From an uncultured Treponema sp. (lineage in GTDB: Bacteria; Spirochaetota; Spirochaetia; Treponematales; Treponemataceae): a DNA stretch of 64,000 bases. The stretch spans positions 36,028 through 100,027 of the forward strand of contig CALHVG010000036.1 of NCBI GenBank assembly GCA_938039145.1, given 5' to 3'. Numbering within the stretch: position 1 is the stretch's first letter; each line of letters starts with the position of its first letter. A model generated the notes under the pieces. That model did no database searches and was not told the origin of the DNA. It was given only the letters and a program-made list of their open reading frames with translations. Both the position numbers and the translations under genes were made by a program. Below are positions 44,322 to 53,207 of the stretch, in pieces.

Positions 44322-44833
44322 TTTCCGATTATTTTCCCCGTTATGTTTTTTACAGAAACAAAACCGTATGCCCTTGAGTCCACGGACTCAGAATAATTGT
44401 CGCCCAATGCGAGTATGTAGCCTTCCGGAACACTGCCGTAGTTTTTCATCATGTCGAACTGGCTTTTTGTAAGCGGAATTTTGTTGCCACCCAAAAAAAG
44501 ATTATAGCCGGATTCATCACTAAATTCTAGCACGGTTCCACCGACGGCTGCGCATCTTTTTACCACGATTTTGTCGTTGTGAAGATACGTGACCAAATCT
44601 CCGTCCGCAGGAAAAGCCCATTGGACTATAAACGAAGACCTGAACGGAACGGGAATTCCATAGGCGAGTCTGTTCACGAATGCCTTCTGTCCGTTTTTAA
44701 GCGTCGGTTCCATTGAGGCTCCGGATACCGCCACAATGTCGAACACAAAAAGTTTTACAAAAAGTCCAAGAAATATTCCTGAAAAAATGCATACTAAAAA
44801 AGCGACGGATTTTTTATTGTTTTCGTTTTTCAT
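44318..44833 (-). CDS. lepB: Signal peptidase I
   Basis: A 171-residue type I signal peptidase of family S26, with one N-terminal membrane helix (SVAFLVCIFSGIFLGLFVKLF). The catalytic serine lies in SGASMEPTL (S40) and the lysine in DKIVVKRCAAVGG (K92). ALGDNYSESVDSRAYGF is box E. It cleaves exported preproteins such as those with signal peptides in this window. It is short for the family, as in many Gram-positive and spirochaete forms. The stop overlaps the PBP gene start (ATGA). Its promoter region is shared divergently with the M23 peptidase gene. Confidence 0.94.
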   Translation of the reverse strand: MKNENNKKSVAFLVCIFSGIFLGLFVKLFVFDIVAVSGASMEPTLKNGQKAFVNRLAYGIPVPFRSSFIVQWAFPADGDLVTYLHNDKIVVKRCAAVGGTVLEFSDESGYNLFLGGNKIPLTKSQFDMMKNYGSVPEGYILALGDNYSESVDSRAYGFVSVKNITGKIIGK

Positions 44834-44871
44834 CTGCTACAACAATAATACGACTTTCGATTTTCTTCCAT

Positions 44872-46164
44872 ATGAAAAATTTTCTAAAAGTAAAAGGACA
44901 AGCTGTCGATAGTCGAAGTATGGAAATAATCAGTTACGTGGGTTATGCCGGTAGAAGTTATACGGATTCAAGAGGTTCGCCGGGAAGGCGATTCGGTTCG
45001 TGGCTTTCCGAAAAACGAAAAGACAGGCGGGGTAGAAAAGAGGCGAGGCCTTTTGTCTCGACGGGAATCGTGCAGGTCGCAAGGGAAAAAGCAATAGCGG
45101 CTCGCCCTGTCAGAAGAACTTTGACTTTCCAGGATTTTCTTACACTCCTTGGAAGAACTGTAAGCCTTGTAGAGAAAAACGCTTCCGCATTTGCACTTTC
45201 CATAAGTTCCGCCGCCGTTGTTGCCGGCGTTCTTTTCGGTTCGGCATTTTTTTGGAACTACACAAAAGACCACACGGGAAGGCTTCCTTTGACTGAAGTT
45301 ACCTCCGAGTTGGAACTTTTGGATTCAATCATGAATTCTTTTGCAAAGGAGGAAAGCGTTGAATATCTTTCGGACGGCTCTCTTCCCGATGCGGAATTCG
45401 GTGCGGGTGCAGCAAAACTTTTCAGCCAGCCGGTTACGTATAGGGCGTACACGGTCCAAAGCGGAGACACGATAAGTTCAATCACAAGAAAATTCGGACT
45501 AAAAAACATTTCGACGATAATCGGTGTGAACGGAATAGAAAACGTGCGGCTTTTGGCGTCGGGGCAGAAACTGAAAATCCCCTCAATCGACGGACTTGTC
45601 TATTCGGTTCAGAAAGAAAACACGCTGCAGGGGCTTTCTGCAAAATACAAGGTTTCTGTAGAGGAACTTTTGGACGTGAACGAACTGGAAAGCGCAAATC
45701 TTACGGTGGGACAAAAACTTTTTATTCCGGGAGCAAGACTTTCGGGCGACGAACTTTTGAACGCGATGGGAGAACTTTTTAAATGTCCGCTTACGTCGAA
45801 GTTCAGGTATACAAGTATGTTCGGTCCTCGTCCCGACCCGATAACGGGCGCAAAATCGTTCCATACTGGTGTTGATATGGCTTGTCCTACCGGAACTCCG
45901 ATATATTCGTCATCGACAGGAACTGTGGCGTTCGTGGGATATTCAAATATCTTCGGAAATTATATAATCGTAAAACATCCGAACGGCTACCAGACGCTTT
46001 ATGGGCATATGTCATCGACAATCGCAAAAAAAGGACAGGCCGTTTCGCAAGGGACAAAGTTGGGGCTTGTGGGGTCTACAGGATATTCCACAGGGTCGCA
46101 TTTGCATTTTACGGTTTACAAGAACGGACACCTTGTAGATCCCATGACTGTAATCAAAAAATAA
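44872..46164 (+). CDS. M23 family metallopeptidase with two LysM domains
   Basis: A 430-residue peptidoglycan endopeptidase or scaffold. A single hydrophobic anchor (FALSISSAAVVAGVLFGSAFF) follows a basic N-terminus. LysM1 (about 187-237, YRAYTVQSGDTISSITRKFG) and LysM2 (242-288, YSVQKENTLQGLSAKYKVS) bind glycan. The C-terminal M23 domain has the zinc ligands H and D in SFHTGVDMA and H in HLHFTV. GYQTLYGHMS supplies the other conserved histidine. It should act in the periplasm on crosslinks, consistent with a partly active (complete HxxxD/HxH) site. Start: ATG 44872; ATG 44920 (MEIISYVGYAGRS) is an equally plausible start because neither has a good ribosome site. Divergent from lepB. Confidence 0.92.
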   Translation: MKNFLKVKGQAVDSRSMEIISYVGYAGRSYTDSRGSPGRRFGSWLSEKRKDRRGRKEARPFVSTGIVQVAREKAIAARPVRRTLTFQDFLTLLGRTVSLVEKNASAFALSISSAAVVAGVLFGSAFFWNYTKDHTGRLPLTEVTSELELLDSIMNSFAKEESVEYLSDGSLPDAEFGAGAAKLFSQPVTYRAYTVQSGDTISSITRKFGLKNISTIIGVNGIENVRLLASGQKLKIPSIDGLVYSVQKENTLQGLSAKYKVSVEELLDVNELESANLTVGQKLFIPGARLSGDELLNAMGELFKCPLTSKFRYTSMFGPRPDPITGAKSFHTGVDMACPTGTPIYSSSTGTVAFVGYSNIFGNYIIVKHPNGYQTLYGHMSSTIAKKGQAVSQGTKLGLVGSTGYSTGSHLHFTVYKNGHLVDPMTVIKK

Positions 46165-46387
46165 TATGCGGCTTAACAAGGCGACAAAATAAAGTTGCCC
46201 CCTTTACGGCGACTGCTTTGTTTTTGCAAAACGGTCGAAGAATTTGAAAAATCCGCATGGAAATGTAACCGTAAATGAAAATATTAAAGGAATCTTCCTG
46301 TGCGATACCGGCGGTAAAATCCAACGGAAAAAACTTGAAACTTCGTGCAGAAAGATTTTTTAGAGAATTTAGGCAAGGATTTATGGC

Positions 46388-48619
46388 ATGAAATTTTCAA
46401 CAGCAAAACGAAATATTTTTTTTACGATTGCGTTCCTTTTGTTTTCCGTGAATGTTCCGGCGGGAATCAGTTTTTCGGAGGGCGATATAAATCAGGATAA
46501 TCGGATTCTGTTCACTGTCCGAAACGACATTCCGGGTTCTTCCGTGTACTCCACTTTGCTTGAAGCTGCGGTGCGGAACGGAGAGGTAAAAATTCGTCCC
46601 GAAATCCTTACGTGCTATCCGGAGCAAATCGAAATTGTGCAGGACGGAAAAATCCTTCAGTTCAGAAACCGATACGGAACGGCATGGTACGACATCGGAA
46701 AAAAAACTTTCGCATGGAAAAATCCTACGCAAAAAATGCCGGAAAATTCTATGCGCCTTACAAGCCACAATGTCAGTTCCGACGGAATGTGGAGTTGCTA
46801 TGTTGAAAAAAAAGATTATGCGTCCGGCTTCCTTGTGCTTGAAAATATTCATGACGGGAAAAAAGCGATTCTTGATGACAAGGCGGACTTCAGCTATAAA
46901 AAAAATCCGTCAAAATGGGGGGACGATTCGTCGGTTCTTTTGTACGAAAAGGACGGAAACGTGTTTTTCTGCAATCCAGACGCTGTTCTAAAAGGAATTG
47001 AGGCGGACGAGGAATTCAGAAAGATAGGAAAAGGAACGATAGATTCTGTCTGCTGGGCTGGCGGAAAATATTTTGTCTACATAGACGGCGACATAATATA
47101 CAGAATAAACACAAAGGAACTTTACACGGTGGGGCTTTATTCCCCGATAATCGGAAAAGGAATGAGCCTTGGAAGACTTCCGCATAAATTTTCGCCGACA
47201 AAAGACAGATTCAGCGTAAGTCCGTTCATTTCTTCTCTTGCGATAATTCATGACGAAAAGGATTTCAGTTGGTACAGGCTAAAAAGTTTTCAGAATTGCG
47301 ATAGACTTGAGGCTGTCGAAAGCCGTGCGTTCGGCTCAAAAGATTCGTCGCTTCTGGAATCGAAAATAATATGGAGCGGAAGTCAAGAGCCGTGTCTTTG
47401 GGTTTTAAAAATGCCGTTCGATAAAGAAATTCCGTATGCGACCTTATATAAACCGGACGAAAAATTTTCAAAAATCATGGACATAGAAGATTCGGGATTT
47501 CCGTGCGTTTCGCCGAGCGGCTCTATGTGTGCGTTCAGTTCTGCAGGCACGCTTTATATTTATTCAACGTTGACTTGGAAACAGATTGCAAGCATTTCCG
47601 GAGAAAAAACGGAAAGCCTCGCATGGGATAGGCGCAACAACCTTTACGCAGGCGGCGACAAAACCACAAAAAGATGGGAATTCGGCACAGGCACATGGAA
47701 AACGCTGATGCTTTCCCAAGTTTCGAACGCATTATGGAACGGTGCGGACTGCATAGTCTCCGAATCCCCGGACGGGAAAAACTATGCCTTTGACAACGAA
47801 AGCCGGACATGGATTCAAAGAGAAGCGGTTTCAAGGCGAGCAAACATAATTCGAAACGAAAACTACAGGATTTTTACAGGGAAAACCAATAATCCCAATT
47901 ACGAAAATGCGCTTTATATCCGGAACTTAAAGGGAAAAGCCACGACAAAATCCGTTATTGAAGAAAGCACCCTTCCGTCTTCCCCGAAGAAAAAAGTCGC
48001 GCTTTCGATAGAGGCGTATGACAATGCGGACGGGGTTGCAAAAATCCTTAGGGAACTTAAAAATTACGGAATACGGGGAACTTTTTTCTTGAACGGAGAA
48101 TTCATCCGCCGCTATCCGAACGAAACACGGCAAATCTCGCTTTCCAAAAACGAGTGCGCCTCAATGTTTTTTACGACGGCAAAACTTGTGAACAAAGATT
48201 ACATGATTGACGAAGATTTTATCCGCCGCGGGCTTGCACGGAACGAAGACGAGTTTTTTCGTTGCACCGGACGGGAACTTTCACTTTATTGGCACGCTCC
48301 GTATTACGCAAAGACGGAAAAAGCTGTTCAGGTAGGAAAAGAGGCGGGCTATTCATACGCCGAGGCGGACTGCAAACTTTTGGACATCGTTACGCTTTCA
48401 GATTCTGCGGCAAAAGGCACGGAATATAAAACCACCGCAAAAATAATAGACAATTACATGGCGAGCGTCAAAAAGAATTCCGAAAGCATAATATCCGTGA
48501 GCGCAGGGATTTCATACGGAGAACGGGAAAGTTATCTTTACGAAAATCTTGATCTCCTTTTAAGCGCAATCCTTGACGAAGGTGCGGAAATTGTTCAGGT
48601 CAGGGACATAGTAAAATAA
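46388..48619 (+). CDS. Exported beta-propeller protein with degenerate polysaccharide-deacetylase-like domain
   Basis: A 743-residue protein with a signal peptide (IFFTIAFLLFSVNVPAG). The N-terminal 500 residues are repeating beta strands with WD-like spacing (SSDGMWSCYVEKKDY, SGFPCVSPSGSMCAFSS, LYIYSTLTWKQIASIS), suggesting a propeller. From about 535 to the end is a NodB-homology fold: ILRELKNYGIRGTFFLNGEF then FIRRYPNE, a typical deacetylase phrase. However the catalytic positions look changed. The TFDDG motif reads SIEAYDNADG, the HxxxxH region reads NECASMFFTTAKL, and the RxPY motif reads WHAPYY. It may be a sugar-binding rather than hydrolysing domain. Its function is inferred only from fold. 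AAGGA precedes the ATG. Confidence 0.82.
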   Translation: MKFSTAKRNIFFTIAFLLFSVNVPAGISFSEGDINQDNRILFTVRNDIPGSSVYSTLLEAAVRNGEVKIRPEILTCYPEQIEIVQDGKILQFRNRYGTAWYDIGKKTFAWKNPTQKMPENSMRLTSHNVSSDGMWSCYVEKKDYASGFLVLENIHDGKKAILDDKADFSYKKNPSKWGDDSSVLLYEKDGNVFFCNPDAVLKGIEADEEFRKIGKGTIDSVCWAGGKYFVYIDGDIIYRINTKELYTVGLYSPIIGKGMSLGRLPHKFSPTKDRFSVSPFISSLAIIHDEKDFSWYRLKSFQNCDRLEAVESRAFGSKDSSLLESKIIWSGSQEPCLWVLKMPFDKEIPYATLYKPDEKFSKIMDIEDSGFPCVSPSGSMCAFSSAGTLYIYSTLTWKQIASISGEKTESLAWDRRNNLYAGGDKTTKRWEFGTGTWKTLMLSQVSNALWNGADCIVSESPDGKNYAFDNESRTWIQREAVSRRANIIRNENYRIFTGKTNNPNYENALYIRNLKGKATTKSVIEESTLPSSPKKKVALSIEAYDNADGVAKILRELKNYGIRGTFFLNGEFIRRYPNETRQISLSKNECASMFFTTAKLVNKDYMIDEDFIRRGLARNEDEFFRCTGRELSLYWHAPYYAKTEKAVQVGKEAGYSYAEADCKLLDIVTLSDSAAKGTEYKTTAKIIDNYMASVKKNSESIISVSAGISYGERESYLYENLDLLLSAILDEGAEIVQVRDIVK

Positions 48620-48624
48620 GTCGG

Positions 48625-49791
48625 CTAATAAAGGATTTTTGCAAGTTCCACGGAAATGAAGCCGCTTCTTGCGCATTTGTAAAAATCAGTTTCTTCCCAT
48701 GCGGCGTAAAGATTTTTCCCGGTAATCGCAAAACCCGAATACGAAAATCCTTTCGGAAGGCGAGGAAGCCTAATAACAACCGTGTTTCCGTGGTTGAATA
48801 TTCTTTCCAAAGCCAAAGCCCCTTTCAAAAATATCGTTCCGTCCTGAAAAAGAACTGCGCTCCACGAATCGGAAATAAGTCCGTATGCGTTTATGACTTG
48901 GCTTTCATCGGAAGAAGAGTTTGCGTTTATGAATTTTCTTGGGCTGTGTCCGCCGGATGTCATCACTGAAATCAAATAGTCTGAATTTTTGAGCGAAGAT
49001 AAAAGTTCCTTTATTCGTTCCGGAGCGTTTTCAAAAGGCTCTATGTTTTGCACCGCCCTAAAATCCTCGGCTGAAAGTTCACGTGTCAAAATATTTTTGC
49101 TTGCACTTTCCGGCGTAATCGAAAGCAGGTGTTCTTTTGGTTGGAATGCCCGATATGAAAAATTTACCCTGTCGGCTGTCGTCGTTTTTGCATAGCAGCA
49201 GAAAATTTTCCCGTCCCAAATGTAGTCGGTTATCTCAGTTTTTTCATCGAACCCAAGATTTTCCACATTGACCATGGGATAAGAAACATTTTGGTTTGCG
49301 TTGAATTGAACCAAAAACGGATGAAGTCCTTTTAAATTCCGCTCTGAATCGCCGAAAAATGTGCTTCTGTAAAGCGAATATATCGGCGTGTCGTCGTAAA
49401 AAGTTAGATTTCCTGCGGTTCGTCCGCTGAAAAGTTGCGTGTCGGGCGCAAGAGAAATCAAATCGTTTTCAAAAACAAGAAGCCCGATTCTGTTAACGAG
49501 AGCAAACGCCTTTGGAACGCTGCTGATTTCATCGGAATCTGAAAAAGCGGCGCACGAAATCGATGAAATGCGGGTAGCCTGAGTCCAAGGTTTTTCGGGA
49601 ACGGCGGGAACTTCGGAAACCTTTGAGATTTTCCTGTATCCTCCGTCCGAAAAATAGTAAAACTCGTACATCGATGAAGGAAGGCTGATTTTTTCTTCCG
49701 CAAGGATTTCGGTTTTGTTCGATTTGTTGCAGGATATAAAAATAAATGCCATAACGACAAAAATTGCGCATATTTTCGCTTTTGCTTTCAT
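48625..49791 (-). CDS. Lipoprotein of unknown function
   Basis: A 388-residue lipoprotein with signal sequence MKAKAKICAIFVVMAFIFISC and lipobox ISC (C21). The mature part has irregular beta-strand-like segments with a few aromatic patterns (VNFSYRAFQPKEHLLS, GNTVVIRLPRLPKGF) that could be a propeller, but no motif identifies a family. It converges with the beta-propeller/NodB gene with a five-base gap and is followed upstream by a second lipoprotein gene on the same strand. A possible joint surface role is inference. Start ATG 49791. Confidence 0.82.
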   Translation of the reverse strand: MKAKAKICAIFVVMAFIFISCNKSNKTEILAEEKISLPSSMYEFYYFSDGGYRKISKVSEVPAVPEKPWTQATRISSISCAAFSDSDEISSVPKAFALVNRIGLLVFENDLISLAPDTQLFSGRTAGNLTFYDDTPIYSLYRSTFFGDSERNLKGLHPFLVQFNANQNVSYPMVNVENLGFDEKTEITDYIWDGKIFCCYAKTTTADRVNFSYRAFQPKEHLLSITPESASKNILTRELSAEDFRAVQNIEPFENAPERIKELLSSLKNSDYLISVMTSGGHSPRKFINANSSSDESQVINAYGLISDSWSAVLFQDGTIFLKGALALERIFNHGNTVVIRLPRLPKGFSYSGFAITGKNLYAAWEETDFYKCARSGFISVELAKILY

Positions 49792-49830
49792 ACTGAAAAA
49801 TTATATTTGAGCGAATGATTTAAGGCAAGT

Positions 49831-50373
49831 TCACGGACGTAAAAGTTTTGCCGAAAAAGTTTTACTTTCTATGGATTCAAGGATTTTTTGACGATTCAAA
49901 ATCCAAGGATTGTAGCCGTCGTTTTTTTCTGCGACGTTTTCGAGTTCTTTGCAGAATTTTTGCCAATTGAATCGCGAAATGAACGTTTTCATTGTATTGT
50001 CCGAGTTTCCGGCAGATTCTGTGTGTATATAAAATTGGCTCAGTATTTCTGCGGAAAATCCGTGCAAAGAAGAAAATTCGTTCACCCATGGCCAAACAGC
50101 GCCGAAAGGATTTTCCGAAAGTTTTTCATCGTCTTTTATCGGATACAGAAGAATCGCAGTCGGTGCGTCTTTTTCAAGCGATAAAACTATTCGTCCGCCG
50201 GAAAAATCGGTCTTTAATGAAGATGATTTTTTTCCGCATCTGGTGATAATTTCCCAAGAATCGGCTTCACTGACTTTTGGAAGAAGAAATTCAACCTGCT
50301 CCTGCGTGCTAAAGATTGAGGAGCAAGCGTTCAGAAAAACCGGACATATAAGCATGAGCAAAAAACGTTTCAT
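49831..50373 (-). CDS. Small lipoprotein of unknown function
   Basis: A 180-residue lipoprotein with signal sequence MKRFLLMLICPVFLNAC (lipobox NAC, C17). The start at ATG 50373 is chosen over an in-frame start at 50418 because that would put charged residues ahead of the signal sequence. The mature chain has scattered aromatic residues (FGAVWPWVNEFSS, FNWQKFCKELENVAEKN) and no catalytic motif. It lies between the larger lipoprotein gene (downstream, 39-base gap) and ackA (upstream, 58 bases), on the same strand, so it may belong to a longer operon. No family recognised. Confidence 0.78.
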   Translation of the reverse strand: MKRFLLMLICPVFLNACSSIFSTQEQVEFLLPKVSEADSWEIITRCGKKSSSLKTDFSGGRIVLSLEKDAPTAILLYPIKDDEKLSENPFGAVWPWVNEFSSLHGFSAEILSQFYIHTESAGNSDNTMKTFISRFNWQKFCKELENVAEKNDGYNPWILNRQKILESIESKTFSAKLLRP

Positions 50374-50430
50374 GCTTATATTTAGTAGATTTTTTTCAAA
50401 AACGGAAGTTTTTCCCAAAAATTATGAAAA

Positions 50431-51768
50431 TTATACGCCGGGTTTTGCAAGCACCTTTGAAAGATTCGGGCGTTTTACAAGATCCGCTTTTAGACCTTCC
50501 TCTCTTGCCTTGTTCACGTAATCCGGCGACTGGAACGAATACTTGAAATTCGTGTGAATGTCGTAAGTTCCTTTCATGAGAGCATACGCATCTTCGGTCA
50601 TCACAAGTTCTTCGTCAGTTGGAATCACGAAAATCTTTGTCGCAGAATTGTCTGCATGGATAAATGTCTCGGCGTTGCCCGTAAAACTCCATTGGTTTCT
50701 ATTTTCATCGATTTTTATGCCGTAATTTTCAAGACCGGAGCAAGCTTTCCCTCGTGTGATAGGACCTCGTTCTCCGACTCCTGCAGTCCAGACGATTGCG
50801 TCGACGTGTCCAAGACAAGCCATGTACTGACCTATGTATTTTTTTATTCTGAGCGATTCCATTTCAATCGCAAGGTTGCAGAGGGCATCTCCCTTTGCCG
50901 CTTCTATTTCGATGTCGCGCCTATCGGAAAATCGTCCCGTTATTCCAAGACATCCGCATTTTTTGTTCAATGCGTTGTCCATCTCGTCGGCGGTCATTCC
51001 TGTTTTTCGCATTATGTAGAACGGAAGGGCGGGGTCAAGGTCGCCGGAGCGAGTTCCCATAACAAGACCTTCAAGCGGCGTGATTCCCATGGAAGTGTCA
51101 TAACAGACTCCGTTTTTGACTGCGCACATGGAAGAACCGTTTCCGATATGGCAGATTATTAGGTTCGTGTCCTTGGGGTCTTTTCCCAAAAGCACGGCGG
51201 CTCTTTTTGCGGTGTAAAGGAACGACGTTCCGTGGAAGCCGTATTTTCTTGCTCCGTATTTTTCGTACCATTCTCTGGGAATCGCATACTGGAAAGTCTC
51301 TTCGGGCATTGTCTGATGCCAGGCTGTATCCATTATCGCCGCATGAGGAACATTCGGCATGACTTTCTGAGCGGCTTCGATTCCCATTATGTTCGCCGGC
51401 ATGTGCAAGGGACCCAAATCCACTACGCTTCTAAATCCGTCAAGGACATCCGGCGTGATGAGTACGGATTTGGTGAATTTTTCGCCTCCGTGCAAAACCC
51501 TGTGTCCTACCGCACCGATTTCGTCCATGGATTTTATGACCCCGACATCTGCGTTGGTCAGTTCTTTTATTATCAACTCGATTGCTTCTTTGTGAGTGGG
51601 GCAAGGGGATTCGATTTCGGTCTTTTTGCCGTTCGCTTTGTGCGTTATCGCAGATCCGTCGATTCCGATTCGCTCGACAACGCCGTTCGCCATGACAGCT
51701 TTGTTGTCCCAATCATACACCTGATATTTTGCGGAAGAAGAACCGCAGTTCAAAGTTAAAATTACCAT
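50431..51768 (-). CDS. ackA: Acetate kinase
   Basis: Converts acetyl phosphate plus ADP to acetate plus ATP, the final ATP-yielding step of fermentation. The 445-residue protein starts [16 protein letters not shown] (N7 and the phosphate-binding segment). Expected active-site residues are present: R90 (GHRVLHGG), D147 (AIMDTAWH), H179 (KYGFHGTS), and HIGNGSS. It is about 40 residues longer than typical bacterial AckA (about 400). The ATG at 51768 follows AGGAGA. Phosphotransacetylase is not adjacent. An acetate-producing anaerobe fits a host-associated Treponema. Confidence 0.97.
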   Translation of the reverse strand: MVILTLNCGSSSAKYQVYDWDNKAVMANGVVERIGIDGSAITHKANGKKTEIESPCPTHKEAIELIIKELTNADVGVIKSMDEIGAVGHRVLHGGEKFTKSVLITPDVLDGFRSVVDLGPLHMPANIMGIEAAQKVMPNVPHAAIMDTAWHQTMPEETFQYAIPREWYEKYGARKYGFHGTSFLYTAKRAAVLLGKDPKDTNLIICHIGNGSSMCAVKNGVCYDTSMGITPLEGLVMGTRSGDLDPALPFYIMRKTGMTADEMDNALNKKCGCLGITGRFSDRRDIEIEAAKGDALCNLAIEMESLRIKKYIGQYMACLGHVDAIVWTAGVGERGPITRGKACSGLENYGIKIDENRNQWSFTGNAETFIHADNSATKIFVIPTDEELVMTEDAYALMKGTYDIHTNFKYSFQSPDYVNKAREEGLKADLVKRPNLSKVLAKPGV

Positions 51769-52308
51769 ATTAAATCTCCTAAGAAAGAAGCCAGCAAGAA
51801 AGAAGGGCTTTCAAACCGACCTTTTTGAGCGTCTTTTAAGTGTAAACGCAAGATTACCGACAGCTTAGAGGCTTGCCGAACAGAAATTTACTGATTATAG
51901 AATTTTTATCCATTTTAGTCAGCAAAAAAATCCAAAATGCATTTTTTCATAAAAATTTTATCGCAAACAATCGATTTTTTCATAGACGAGATGCAGAGAA
52001 TACGATTGTGTGGTGCGTGGGTTTAGTAAAACTTATCGGTTTTTGTCAATTTTTGTTTTATTCGGTGAAAAATGCTGCGCCGGGTATGTAGGGGCATGGG
52101 GCTGCATCGTGAAATTTTCTAAAGGTTGTGTGTTTTGAAAAAATCAAAGGCGAAAACTGAGCGCATGATTTTTTCAAAGCCCCATGTTCCGAAGCGCAGC
52201 GAAGGAATGAGCGTTAGCGGAACCCCGGAACACCCGTTGGAAAGATTTTCTGCGCCCCAAAATGGAAAGCCTATGGACAATTTTTTTTTCTGACTATAGA
52301 GTTTTTTC
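51769..52308. other. 540-base intergenic region with long-stem hairpin element
   Basis: No gene is seen. Positions 51800-52085 are AT-rich. The segment 52095-52231 contains an outer stem CATGGGGCT (52095-52103) with AGCCCCATG (52178-52186) enclosing a perfect 12-bp stem TTGAAAAAATCA (52135-52146) with TGATTTTTTCAA (52166-52177). It is followed by GTTCCG at 52186-52191 and two CGGAAC words (52218-52223, 52226-52231). The part at 52191-52223 resembles 6212-6247. TATAGA at 52295-52300 sits eight bases before the following ATG. Confidence 0.65.
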
Positions 52309-53079
52309 ATGCCGTGCGGAACTTTTGACATTCATGATTTTGGAAGCCTTGCCGAACAAAAAGTTTTTTTGAGAAAACGTGCCCGCTCTGCGCTGAAGGA
52401 ATTTTGTGCGGACTCTGAATTGCTGAAGGAATGTTCGCGTTCTGCGTTCAAGGCGGTGATAAAAAGCCCGGAATATGAAAAAGCGCCTGTGATTCTTGGC
52501 TACATGGCGATGAAGGACGAACTTGATTTGTCGCCGATTTTGGAAAAAGCGATTTCTGATGGGAAAAAACTTGCGCTTCCCAGGATGCGCCGTTCCGCTG
52601 GCGATAAGGCGACCGGTTTTTCAAGGAATCCCGATTCTTTTTGCGGAAAACATTCCGGTTCGGATTTCCGTTCCGATTCCGCTTCGAAAAATGCCGTCCG
52701 CTGTTTTCCGTCTGATTCGGAAAAAAATGTCATGGATTTTTTTTATGTGGAATCCCTTTCTGATGCCTTGGACGATAAAAACTGTTTTTCGATAAAAGAG
52801 CCGCATGAAAATCTTGAGATGCTTGAGCCGCTTTCGCTTCCGGAAAATGCCCTTGTTTTTGTACCGGGGCTTGCGTTCAATCTTGAGGGTGCGCGGCTTG
52901 GAAGAGGGAAGGGCTATTACGACAGGTTTTTGGCAAATCTTCCTGCCGGGCGGAATTTCACGCTTTGCGGCTGCTGTTTTACGATTTGCGTTACAAAAGA
53001 TATTCCGATAGATGAAAACGATTTTTTTGTGAATCATCTTTTGACGGAATATGGATTTGTCTCGGTAAAAAGAATGTAG
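52309..53079 (+). CDS. 5-formyltetrahydrofolate cyclo-ligase
   Basis: Converts 5-formyl-THF to 5,10-methenyl-THF with ATP, salvaging folate. The 256-residue protein begins with a helical N-terminus (EQKVFLRKRARSALK) and contains the family motif VPGLAFNLEGARLGRGKGYY (185-204), the ATP/folate loop. Residues 95-140 form a serine/lysine-rich insertion absent from most homologues (about 190-200 residues), between the first and second halves. No strong Shine-Dalgarno is seen, only AGAG about eight bases before the ATG. Neighbouring fabD starts 128 bases later and may be independently expressed. Confidence 0.93.
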   Translation: MPCGTFDIHDFGSLAEQKVFLRKRARSALKEFCADSELLKECSRSAFKAVIKSPEYEKAPVILGYMAMKDELDLSPILEKAISDGKKLALPRMRRSAGDKATGFSRNPDSFCGKHSGSDFRSDSASKNAVRCFPSDSEKNVMDFFYVESLSDALDDKNCFSIKEPHENLEMLEPLSLPENALVFVPGLAFNLEGARLGRGKGYYDRFLANLPAGRNFTLCGCCFTICVTKDIPIDENDFFVNHLLTEYGFVSVKRM

Positions 53080-53128
53080 TTTTTTAGGAAGCGTTTTTCC
53101 TCCAAAGACCGCCGCAAGCCTCTCGCTC

Positions 53129-53164
53129 TTGTCATTTACATGTAAAAAGTGTAAATTATGACAA
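53129..53164. promoter_or_regulatory. Imperfect palindrome and promoter-like elements upstream of fabD
   Basis: TTGTCAT (53129-53135) pairs with ATGACAA (53158-53164), and TTACA (53136-53140) with TGTAA (53150-53154), with a 3-base bulge on the right. TTTACA (53135-53140) is 16 bases before TATGAC (53157-53162), and TTGTCA (53129-53134) is 17 bases before TAAATT (53152-53157). It could be an operator of a fatty-acid regulator over the fabD promoter, or a hairpin. Confidence 0.45.
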
Positions 53165-53207
53165 AATCTTAAAAAATGTCATTCCGATTCGGATGACTAG
53201 AGGTCTT

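Noticed and set aside
51990..52060. TTGACA on the minus strand at about 52049 as an ackA promoter
   Set aside because: No acceptable -10 box at 16-18 bases, and the leader would be about 250 bases long; left unannotated.
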